Assembly (NCBI GenBank): GCA_034359265.1
Contig: CP136893.1
Span: 18,977,001 to 19,041,000, forward strand
DNA length: 64,000 nucleotides
Direction: 5' to 3'
From: Canna indica
Lineage: Eukaryota > Streptophyta > Magnoliopsida > Zingiberales > Cannaceae
Below the pieces are notes generated by a model that worked only from the letters and a program-made list of their open reading frames with translations, had not been told where the DNA came from and made no database searches. Positions 1 to 11,000 of the stretch are shown here, piece after piece. A program made the position numbers and the translations under genes. The stretch's first letter is position 1, and every line of letters starts with the position of its first letter.

Positions 1-2765
1 TCTAACCGGTTAGAGACTTTCGTATAACCCGCTATTTTGGTTGAAATAAAATAATATTTTTGGTTGAATAGATCCAAGCTGATATTAATTCATGTTCACA
101 AACATTATGTTTGAAATTGAAATAATATAGATCATCATATCAATTTTTTTGGTCAAGAACTACAAAAGTCTCTAACCGGTTAGAGACTTTCGTATAACCC
201 GCTATTTTGGTTGAAATAAAATAATATTTTCGGTCGAATTGATCCCAGATGATGTTAATTCATGTCCAAAAATATTAAACTTAAAATTGGAAAAATATAC
301 ATCACCGTATCAATTTTTTTGTTCAAGAACTACAAAAGTCTCTAACCGGTTAGAGACTTTCGTATAACCCGCTATTTTAGTTGAATTAAAATAATATTTT
401 CGATCGAATGGATCCTAGTTGATGTTAATTCATGTCTACAAATATTATGTTTGAAATTGGAATAATATAGATCACCATATCAATTTTTTTGTTCAAGAAC
501 TACAAAAGTCTCTAACCGGTTAGAGACTTTCGTATAACCCGCTATTTTGATTGAAATAAAATAATATTTTCGGTCGAATAGATCCTAGGTGATGTTAATT
601 TATGTCCAAAAATATTAAGTTTGAAATTGGAAAAATATACATCACCGTATCAATTTTTTTGTTCAAGAACTGCGAAAGTCTCTAACCGGTTAGAGACTTT
701 CGTATAACCCGCTATTTTGGTTGAATTAAAATAATATTTTCGTTCGAATGGATCCCAGCTGATGATAATTCATGTCCACAAACATTATGTTTGAAATTGG
801 AATAATATAAATCACAATATCAATTTTTTTGTTCAAGAACTACAAAAGTCTCTAACCGGTTAGAGACTTTCGTATAAACCGCTATTTTGGTTGAAATAAA
901 ATAATATTTTCGGTCTAATAGATCCCAGATGATGTTAATTCATGTCCAAAAATATTAAGTTTGAAATTGGAATAATATACATCACCGTATCATTTTTTTT
1001 GTTCAAGAACTAGAAAAGTCTCTAACCGGTTAGAGACTTTCGTATAACCCGCTATTTTAGTTGAAATAAAATAATATTTTTGGTCGAATAGATCCCAGCT
1101 GATGTTAATTCATGTCCACAAACATTATGTTTGAAATTGGAATAATATAGATCACCATATCAATTTTTTTGTTCAGGAACTGCGAAAGTCTCTAACCGGT
1201 TAGAGACTTTCGTATAACCCGCTATTTTGGTTGAATTAAAATAATATTTTTGGTCGAATGGATCTCAGCTGATGTTAATTCATGTCCACAAACATTATCT
1301 ATGAAATTGGAATAATATAGATCACCATATCAATTTTTTTGTTCAAGAACTACAAAAGTCTCTAACCGGTTAGAGACTTTCGTATAACCCGCTATTTTGG
1401 TTGAAATAAAATAATATTTTCGGTCGAATTGATCCCAGATGATGTTAATTCATGTCCAAAAATATTAAACTTAAAATTGGAAAAATATACATCACCGTAT
1501 CAATTTTTTTGTTCAAGAACTACAAAAGTCTCTAACCGGTTAGAGACTTTCGTATAACCCGCTATTTTAGTTGAATTAAAATAATATTTTCGATCGAATG
1601 GATCCTAGTTGATGTTAATTCATGTCTACAAATATTATGTTTGAAATTGGAATAATATAGATCACCATATCAATTTTTTTGTTCAAGAACTACAAAAGTC
1701 TCTAACCGGTTAGAGACTTTCGTATAACCCGCTATTTTGATTGAAATAAAATAATATTTTCGGTCGAATAGATCCTAGGTGATGTTAATTTATGTCCAAA
1801 AATATTAAGTTTGAAATTGGAAAAATATACATCACCGTATCAATTTTTTTGTTCAAGAACTGCGAAAGTCTCTAACCGGTTAGAGACTTTCGTATAACCC
1901 GCTATTTTGGTTGAATTAAAATAATATTTTCGTTCGAATGGATCCCAGCTGATGATAATTCATGTCCACAAACATTATGTTTGAAATTGGAATAATATAA
2001 ATCACAATATCAATTTTTTTGTTCAAGAACTACAAAAGTCTCTAACCGGTTAGAGACTTTCGTATAAACCGCTATTTTGGTTGAAATAAAATAATATTTT
2101 CGGTCTAATAGATCCCAGATGATGTTAATTCATGTCCAAAAATATTAAGTTTGAAATTGGAATAATATACATCACCGTATCATTTTTTTTGTTGAAGAAC
2201 TAGAAAAGTCTCTAACCAGTTAGAGACTTTCGTATAACCCGCTATTTTAGTTGAAATAAAATAATATTTTTGGTCGAATAGATCCCAGCTGATGTTAATT
2301 CATGTCCACAAACATTATGTTTGAAATTGGAATAATATAGATCACCATATCAATTTTTTTGTTCAGGAACTGCGAAAGTCTCTAACCGATTAGAGACTTT
2401 CGTATAACCCGCTATTTTGGTTGAATTAAAATAATATTTTCGGTCGAATGGATCTCAGCTGATGTTAATTCATGTCCATAAACATTATCTATGAAATTGG
2501 AATAATATAGATCACCATATCAATTTTTTTGTTCAAGAACTACAAAAGTCTCTAACTGGTTAGAGACTTTCGTATAACCCGCTATTTTGATTGAAATAAA
2601 ATAATATTTTTGGTTAAATAGATCCCAGCTGATATTAATTCATGTTCACAAACATTATGTTTGAAATTGGAATAATATAGATCATCATATCAATTTTTTT
2701 GGTCAAGAACTACAAAAGTCTCTAACCGATTAGAGACTTTCGTATAACCCGCTATTTTGGTTGAA
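1..2765. repeat. 170-bp satellite array with 7-monomer higher-order repeat
   Basis: Sixteen complete 170-bp monomers start at 1, 171, 341 and so on to 2551, with a partial one from 2721. The array runs off the left edge. Each monomer carries a palindrome made of AGTCTCTAACC followed by its exact reverse complement, with rare single-base changes (near 2217, 2388, 2556 and 2728). Neighbouring monomers differ visibly, but monomers 2-8 (171-1360) and 9-15 (1361-2550) are copies of each other with about five differences that I can see, so the recent unit of amplification is 1,190 bp. Monomer 16 resembles monomer 1. The AT-rich body contains runs such as AATAATATTTT and CAATTTTTTT. The monomer length resembles plant centromeric satellites, but the array lies only about 5 kb from an active-looking gene, so a centromeric role is not implied. 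Confidence 0.97.
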
Positions 2766-3064
2766 AAGTCTATAACCTTCATATAAATGACACCATATGG
2801 ATAAACTACACCAGATGATGTTAATACCTCAACATTTATTCTAAGTCAGTAAATTAACACCAAATAATAGCTCAATATAATACATCAACATTAGTAAACT
2901 AGCAAATATGAATAAACTACATCAGATTATGTTATTACCATAACATTAGTTTAACCACACAACATTAGTCAGCAGTAGCACATCTCCATTCATTGTTTAA
3001 CAAGAGAATAAATGTCATCCATGAAGCGATGCCCAATATCTATTCTAAATTTTTTCATGTCTGC
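2766..3064. other. Satellite-like unique flank, 3' side of the Ulp1 element
   Basis: No gene seen. The stretch begins with AAAAGTCTATAACC, a degraded half of the satellite palindrome, and contains ACCAGATGATGTTAAT followed by CAACATT, which parallels GATGTTAATTCATG...AACATTATG in the satellite monomer. A second weaker echo lies near 2928-2955. This looks like the single-copy ancestor or an eroded edge of the satellite. Confidence 0.5.
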
Positions 3065-6000
3065 CTAGGACCAATTCATTTGTCTATCTTCCAATAGGTA
3101 TTCCATGTATTTCATTATGAATATTCCACAATCTACGGAAGGACCCTGTTCAGGACAATTTACCACAACTCGACTCCAACTGGGGCTCTTGAAGTTTAAG
3201 CCTGGGCTGATCATATTCAAGTCCTCGGGTTCCATCGTCTCTATTAGCAAGCACTGTATAAAAAATGAATATTGGATCATCAACATTATTAAAGCTCAAT
3301 ATCAAAAAATTAAATTTCAAACACTTACAGCCTCCTCAAAGTCTCTTTTGGAGTTTACATAGGTACTGAATGAATTATAATGGAAGAATATTTTTTGGTT
3401 AATGTCGATCACCATCAAATGCCAATGTCCACCCGTGTCATTTCGAGGGTTGGTATGTCTCATCCTACCACTAGAAATTGGAACGAAAATATATTTGATC
3501 TCCAATGCAACAAGTGATGACTTCCTTAATTGCATTAACACTGATTTTCCCATCGTTCGATAGTGTCTCTACAAATAATTTAAAAACATCACTTGCATAA
3601 AAATATTCTCTAAATTTAAAAGCATCACTTGCATAGATAATTTACCTCAAATATTGTTCCCATGTAGATGTAGTTTGGGGTAGACTAGCTTGCTTTTCTC
3701 AATAAAATAAACGTATATGCATCAATTGAATCATCCCCAGTTAATGCGTCAAAGTCAAAATTGTTCAACAAATTTCTCACCGGTAAAGATATCAGCCCAT
3801 CAGACCACAAATACTCCGTGGTTAGGATACAAAATTAAACAAAATAAAGTTAGTATATTTATAAACTCTTTAAAGATTTAAAGACTTTTAAAAGTCTCTA
3901 AAAGTTTATAGACTAAAAAATTCTATAAATGTTTATAGACTTTTCACCCAAAACTCGTGAAGGGGTTAGACTATTTTCCAAGCTGAGGTCAAGTCTTCAT
4001 TGGTTAAAGACTTCAATCGAAATGCTTAAATTCGCTTTTAGAACTATTGAAAATATTGGCTCATCAACATTGGATGCTATAATCAAACATCAATACAATA
4101 AATTCGTTTAAACAATATGTTTTATAGTTGTCGAGAGTTATTCATAAAATAAGTTAACACACTCACTCAATCTTATTGAGAGACATTATTATGGCTGCTG
4201 CATCAAGCTCATGTGAAGATTTAACCTGCATCAAAACAAATCACATTAATATCCATGTATTGCAAGTATGAGAAACTGTATTTGATTTAGTAAAAAAAAT
4301 ACCTTGTGAATTATTTGATTCATTTTACCCTTGTTTTCTTTCAACAACAATTCATTCCTCTTTTGAATTGCTATTTTTTCCCGTTCTTCTCTTTGTTTGT
4401 CATGTACAATCAAATCTTCAATTTGTTTTTCTTGCTTTAAATGTTTCGCACATCCTAATCTTCTGCTTTTGTAAGTTGCTAGAGGCTCATAATCCTGAAG
4501 TCTCAAATCTTCAAGTAGTTTCTTCTCCTTTTCTTTCTTTTTCTCTTTTTCATTCTCTTTCTCTTGGTCCTTGTCTTCCTCTATTTCTTTCAAGTATTTG
4601 ATTTTCTCCTTTTGAACTTGTTTCCTAGGTCTTCTGTCATTCTTTTTCTTATTTTTTTCTCGCTGCTGTAAATCTTCAGTGACTATGTGTTGAATTTTCT
4701 TCTTCTTTTTCTTGTTCTTCATATAAACCTTCACCCACAATGGAGTACCTATTCGGTCCCTCAATGCATATATGTGGTTAGGTTTATTAACACAATGTCT
4801 TACGGTTAAAATAGAGGATCTAATAATACTTCTCACAATACTCTTTAGAATAGGAGGTGAAAAAATATTTACAACAGGGGTAAGGGCAGGGGAAGGATAG
4901 TACTCATGATATATAGGAGTAGAGACATTGACAAGGGGGGTGTCATCTTCAGAAAGTTCTATTTGAAGACATTCTTCAACATGTTTATTAACATATACAA
5001 CAACAAAATCATCAAGAACTCTAAAAATATCAGATTTATCCTGAAGACAAGGAAAATAAATCTTAGTTGGCTAACATTATCAAATCAATTCATAAAAAAC
5101 TGAAATTACAAACCTTTGCAAGATCATTTCTAGGGTCATATTGCTTTAACTGATCTTCACCCTCTTGTGGCTCTAAATATTTGATAACATACACAACAAA
5201 AGCATATGTATTGAGAATCTATATATTTAATAATTAATACAAGTCTACTTACAGAGTTTTGGTCCAAGGATTTCCATAGGGCTTGGAGGGTCTTGCTTTG
5301 CCAATTTTTTAACTCCCACCTAAGGATTCGAGTGAGAGTTTCTAGCTTCTTAGGTTCCATAATATGAACATGTTCAAAGAATCATCCCTACAAATTATGA
5401 AGTATAAAATATAATAAAATATTTTAAATTTCAAATATAAAATAAATTTGATAGTATAATACTTACAATTAGTAGAATGACGCAACCTCTCATGTAGGTT
5501 GCTGACTGAATTTGTCCTGGATTCTTCCTGGTAGCTCTCATTTTCTCCCCAATTGAGGGGAGTTACGCAGAGAAGTAAGAATATATACATCTTATCCAAT
5601 TATAATTACATATGTTTTCTAAGTTGTCCACATAAGGCAACAAAAATAATGGAACAGTGTAGGCTGAGGTACAAAATAAAATACAACAAAAAACATACAA
5701 TATGAATAATCTGCAGAAGTCCATAATGTCCTCCGGATCATTTGATGTGTGTAACCACAACATATGATCTTTGATTGCAGATCGGTTGCATGGATTACCA
5801 TCATAAATTTTTTTTGACTTCATGTAGCTTTCTCCACTTGGTTCAACAGCAGATGAGGGCATTGGTATAATAATTCCATTATCTGGAATGCCAAGCGGCA
5901 GTGAAATATTGTTTGACAAAAAAATTACCCTAACACCTTTAAATCTGAAAGTGGTTTCCCTAACCGAGTGATTCATGATCAAGCAAATCGATCACATTTC

Positions 6001-6165
6001 TTAGGGCAGGGAAGTCTTGCATTCTCAGGAATACTCCAAATGAAGTTTTCTCAATTATCTCTCTTTGGGTATCTTGGATGTGAACCGATTGTAAAAATCC
6101 ACCCCAATTTTTATCTACTCCAATGGAAATAAACTTGCGGAAGCGATGGACAAAACATGTCCATT
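3065..6165 (-). pseudogene. Decayed transposon-type Ulp1 (C48) peptidase gene
   Basis: Read on the minus strand. Near 6165-5980 an open segment ends in FPALRNVIDLLDHES; a one-base frame change there joins it to a segment starting at 5982 with TTFRFKGV and LPLGIPDNG. This looks like the DUF1985 or plant-mobile-domain region that precedes Ulp1 domains in MULE-type plant elements. A lysine/glutamate-rich coiled region follows (4836-4246). The C48 peptidase comes last: GHWHLMVIDI with the catalytic His (3553-3317), then QGPSVDCGIFIMKYMEYLL with Gln and Cys (3286-3065). Frameshifts, stops and probable introns break the gene, and no single long frame exists. Ulp1-type peptidases cleave SUMO or ubiquitin-like conjugates; in these elements the role is unknown. 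I see no transposase DDE domain, so the element was partial or is eroded. Confidence 0.75.
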
Positions 6166-6399
6166 AAACCAATTGAGACTTATCATCTTTATATGATTTT
6201 TTTTTCATTTTTTTCTGACTTAGTTGTAATATATAAATAAGGGGACTTATTACATTTAATATCCAAAAAATGAAATTAAAGCAAATGCACACAATATAAA
6301 CATCAAACCTGAACGCTTCCTTTTTCTACCTCTGACGAATATATCAAGCTTTCATACTGCTAAATCAATTTTAATGTTTCATTCACCAAGATATAATAT

Positions 6400-6900
6400 A
6401 TGATAACTACAATAATGATAAAGATACACACTGGTTAGTTATCAAAAAAAGAACTAGAGAGTTTTGATAAAGTCTCTAACTCATTATAGACTTTTTCAAA
6501 TAGTCTCCAGCACAGAATTAACTTGCTATTATGATGGAAATACTATGCACATTATGTTTACAACACTAATAAGATAGAAAAACTCACTTTAAACAGTGTT
6601 GGGAAAAGTCTCTAATGAGTTAGAGAGTTTTCATATTACGCTATAAAACTATTAAAATTATACTACTCAATAATTATTTTTTGTGCACAATACTATAGAA
6701 TGTCAATGATACATGTTTTAAAAATTAGACTACTAACAGACAATTTTGGCCAAAGTCTCTAACTCATTAGAGAGTTTGGCCATAACTCTCAAACACATAC
6801 TAATTTACTGTCAAACACTACACAAATAGTCTACTATCCAAATAGTCTATTCAATGAACAACTACATAAATTTTTTAGCAAGTATTGAACTCAATGAACA
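6400..6900. repeat. Dispersed degenerate copies of the satellite palindrome
   Basis: Three imperfect palindromes of the same type as the satellite core lie at about 6471-6493, 6605-6630 and 6753-6775, for example AAGTCTCTAACTCATTA followed by AGACTTT or GAGAGTTT. CACATTATGTTTACAA near 6547 also resembles the monomer segment CACAAACATTATGTTTGAAA. Another cluster lies at about 3880-3947. Together they bracket the Ulp1 coding remains. Nothing else is visible here. Confidence 0.6.
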
Positions 6901-6919
6901 ACTATAGTCTACTCAAGGA

Positions 6920-7335
6920 AAAATCATTACTAGGGTTCCTAATTCTAGGGGCATTGAAGGAGAGATCATCCGAACCTACCGTTGAGAGGAGGAAGTTGGC
7001 CGACGAGAGTGTCGCAGGGCTGCCGGTGGCGAGTATAGTGGAAAGCAGTAACTTCTAGGGCTCGAGTATAATGGAGAGCTTCGAACCTGTCGTCGAGCTG
7101 AGGAAGTTGGCCGAGGGGAGAAGAGTGTCGGATGAGAACTGCGACGTCCGTCGGTAGCGAATAAAATCGTGGTAAAATCTAGGGCTCGGTGTAAAAAGGT
7201 AAGAAGGGGAGGGGAAAAAAATTTTGACCGGGCGGGGAGCGGGGGAAAATTGGTAATTGACTGGGAAGGTGCCACCGGGGAGCTGGCGGTGGAACCAATT
7301 TAGTTGAGGGTATTTTGAGGTTTTAAAAAGATGCA
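6920..7335 (-). other. GC-rich leader-like block upstream of the Ulp1 pseudogene
   Basis: This block is much more GC-rich than its surroundings and holds an internal imperfect duplication (GAGGAAGTTGGCCGA near 6979 and near 7100, each preceded by CGAACCT). It sits where the promoter and 5' leader of the minus-strand Ulp1 gene would be. The short open frames here have no recognisable domain. I read it as the element's 5' end; its exact border is not visible. Confidence 0.4.
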
Positions 7336-7871
7336 TTCCGGTTCTGGGAATTTAGGATTTCCTTATCCGGAGCTGAGAATTTCCATTGAGGAAATTTTGA
7401 TTCTGGGAAATTGCTGAAACTATTATATAACTAAAGTGAAATTATCCCGAGGAGTTTGCTAAGTTGTCAACCAAAATTTTCTTGTTTAGTCCATTGTAAT
7501 CATTCTATTAGTCAACTTGGATAAACAAAATATAGGGGTGGTTTCAAAACGAGTTTGTTTTTATCGTGTATAAAATATCTAAACATAAATATTTTTATTT
7601 TTTTACCACTAATAATATTTAACAGCCTTTATTCTCTCAATATAAATATATTTATTATTTATTATTTATTATTATTAGTGTCACTGATAAGATTTAACGG
7701 CGCCTCCTTTATCACCTAAAATTATATATAGAAAAGGAAAAGATAGATTCTATCTCTTTCAATGTACACTCGCAGTGGCACAAATGTAAATTATCGATCT
7801 TCCCAACCCTACACTTTGCCCTCCTCATCATATAAAATTATAGAAAATTAAAATAAAATCTCCCCCATCTC

Positions 7872-7911
<40 letters not shown>

Positions 7912-8067
7912 TCACTCTTTGCCCAGAAGAGCAAGAGAGGAAGAGGAGGTGAAGAGTGAGGGAGACCGCGAAACCCTTGCTTTTTCTCCGCAAAGGGGAA
8001 AACCACAGTGAAAAAAGGGCACCCACTTTCTCTCTCTAGGAATGGGGAGTGACTTTCGCCTACTTTG
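7336..8067 (+). promoter_or_regulatory. Upstream region and 5' leader of the REF6-type gene
   Basis: About 730 bp between the left-hand transposon and the REF6-like start codon. The first 500 bp are AT-rich with TATTTATTATT tracts near 7655-7675; the last 200 bp are pyrimidine- then GC-rich and probably transcribed. No TATA box can be assigned with confidence. The CT tract at 7875-7908 lies in the probable 5' UTR. Confidence 0.5.
7875..7908 (+). repeat. (CT)17 microsatellite in the 5' leader
   Basis: An uninterrupted run of 17 CT units lies about 160 bp before the ATG. CT/GA tracts are common in plant core promoters and leaders, where BBR/BPC-type GAGA-binding proteins can bind. It would also be prone to length variation. 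Confidence 0.95.
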
Positions 8068-11000
8068 ATGAAGTCGGCAGCACCGTCGTCCGCGCCGGGG
8101 ATGGTCGCGTCGGAGCAACCCCCACTGGAGGTTCCCCTTTGGCTGAAATCGTTGCCATTGGCGCCTGAGTTCCACCCCACGCTGCAGGAGTTCCAGGATC
8201 CCATCGCTTACATACTCAAGATCGAGAAGGAGGCCGCCCCCTTCGGCATCTGCAAGATCGTGCCCCCACTCCCCGCCTCCCCCAAGAAGACCGCCATCGC
8301 CAACCTCAACCGCTCCTTCGCCGCCCGCAACCCCGCCGGCGGCGGCCGGAAGCCCCCCTCCTTCACCACTCGGCAGCAGCAGATCGGGTTCTGCCCACGA
8401 CGCCCCCGCCCCGTCCAGAAGCCCGTCTGGCAGAGCGGCGAGCGATACACTCTCCAGCAGTTCGAGGCGAAGGCCCGGCAATTTGAGCGCTCCCACTTGC
8501 GCCGCGCTGCTGGCCGCAAGGCTGCTGCTGCCCCCGATGCTCTCTCCCCGCTTGAGGTGGAGGCCCTCTTCTGGCGGGCCTCCGCTGACAAGCCCCTTTC
8601 GGTCGAGTACGCCAACGACATGCCTGGGTCCGGGTTCGCCCCGCTGACCACTGCTGGCAGGCGCTGGCGCGAGGAGGTCCCGACCAACGTTGGGGAGTCA
8701 GCATGGAACATGCGGGGCGTGTCGCGGGGCAAAAGCTCTCTGCTCCGGTTCATGAAGGAGGAGATCCCTGGGGTGACGTCTCCTATGGTGTATGTCGCCA
8801 TGTTGTTCAGCTGGTTTGCTTGGCATGTGGAAGACCACGAGCTACATAGCTTGAATTACCTGCATATGGGCGCGGGTAAGACATGGTATGGAGTGCCGAG
8901 GGATGCAGGGCTTGCGTTCGAACAGGTGGTCCGGTTTCATGGCTATGGCGGGGAGGTGAATCCTGTTGGTAAGTCTAACATGCATTTTCTGCCAAATTTC
9001 GTGTTTCTGTTTTATTCTGTAGTAGCTTCTATCTTTCGTCTTATTATTCTTTTCTGGAGGTAGGGTGGACTTAAGTGTAACTTTTAATGGAAACTTTTAA
9101 ATTGAAAGAGGGAAGCAAGAAATTTGGATGAGCTAGATAGATGCACTGTACGAGAGGCCCAATATGTTTAAAGGGGACATTAACTATTGTCTCACAGGGA
9201 AAAAGTGTTAAACTGTGACATGCCGGAAACTGGAAATAGCAGATTTTTTAATCGCTCATGCCTGGAAACCCGTGAAAGAACCAGCCAATGTAACATGGAA
9301 GGCTTGTCGATCCACTAAATTTCTGCTTCTGTGATTAACTTGAAGGCCCATGACCAAGGTCACCACTATTCAAGCTAGAAAAAGTATGCTGATGTCCTCT
9401 AAAGTAGCTAAAACAATGTGTCATTAAATAGCATCTGCCTAAAAACTTGAAGATTCAGCTAAATCTGGACTAAGTTTTCTGAAACATTTTTTTCTTTCTT
9501 ATTGACCATAAGTCCTGCAACAAATTGGTTTTATTATTCAGCTAACTTGATGGTTTTAACTCGCATTGACTCAAAGAAGTTTTAATTCAGGTTTTGATTG
9601 ATTATTTGAATATAAGGAGCTATTTAGTTTCCTCATGAAACTTCTCCACTGACATTTTCTTCTCAAATTGGAGCTCACTTGAATTAAATTTCCATATTTC
9701 TAGTGACACCAAGATTTTATGTTTTTGAAAAATCTGTGTTTTTAGGTTCTTTCCAACAAATATCAGGGGCTTAGTTTCATTAAAATCGTAATAAATTAGT
9801 CTATCCTAAAAATATTCCTAACGTTCCTAGATCGTGGTAATTCTTTCATGCTTCGTTTTACAAGTAAAAGAAAACCTGAATGGTATGTACTTGTGTTGAA
9901 TAGATTCTTAAGGTGGGCATTGAGTTCATAAAAATATTCTAATTTTTATGAACTAGTCTTTGTTAGTTATATTTGTGACGTGAAATATATCTTTTCTCTT
10001 TTTTGTTGTTTTTTTCCTTACAATATGGATATAACTGAAATTGGAAAAACTCAACTAGAAGCTACTAAAAATGCTCACATATTGCTTTTGCTTGATTCTG
10101 AGTGAAAATGAAACCTCAGATCTGCAGTAAACTTTCAATTTAGATTAAGTGGACAATCAAAATGTCTTGTTTCTACGTTTTCTTGATATATGTGGGCCAC
10201 AATTTACTTTTTAATATATGAAATTAGGAGAAGCTTCACCAGGGAGAAGTCTGTCAGTGATTATAGGACCAAACTTATCGTCCAGTCATAATAGTTTGTC
10301 TTGTTTGGTAATCGAATTTGATAGGAAACCAACGGAAGTACCTTCTGGAGGGTCTATTTTCCTTTTGAATATAAACATAACCACTTGTTGGTTGCATTCT
10401 GTTTGGAATTCAAGTCTTATTGCGGTAGTGACTGGAAGTGTCCCTCCCCCTTCCATTTATCTGAGGCTCTGAGGAGGATGTGCAGATTCACATTGAGTGC
10501 TAAAGATGCAAAATGTTTTCTTCCAAATTTCATCACCTTGTTGTAGCATGCATCTTTATAGCTTAAGATGTTGTTAAAATGATATTTTCTCCAATAAGAC
10601 TGTCTTCCTGACATTTTTTTATCTACTCAATATACCTTATTATTGTGTACATGGCTTGGTAAATTATCTTCTAATATGATTGAGTTCATGACAGTAACTT
10701 TTGCAATTCTGAGTGAGAAGACCACTGTTATGTCTCCTGAAGTACTTGTTGGAGCAGGAATCCCATGCTGCAGGTAATAATGAGGCAGAAGATATTTTTA
10801 GCAAATTCATTATTTTTTTCCTTCAATGCTTTATAACCCGTTAATATTTATATCTTATGTTTGTCAAAGCAGGTTGGTCCAAAATGCTGGAGATTTTGTT
10901 GTCACTTTTCCTGGGGCTTATCATATGGGCTTTAGTCATGGTAAGCCATCTTTTCCTGGGATTTTTCCTTTTCTGAGTTCTACTACGGATGTCAACTTGT

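Noticed and set aside
1..2765. CRISPR-like regular repeats with palindromes
   Set aside because: 170-bp monomers are similar over their whole length, there are no unique spacers or cas genes, and the context is a plant genome.
7055..7336. Minus-strand frames in the GC-rich block
   Set aside because: Proline/serine-rich translations of a leader-like sequence; no domain, no splice logic.
8208..8801. Long minus-strand frames opposite REF6 exon 1
   Set aside because: Shadow of a GC-rich coding exon; low-complexity Gly/Arg/Ala product with no domain.
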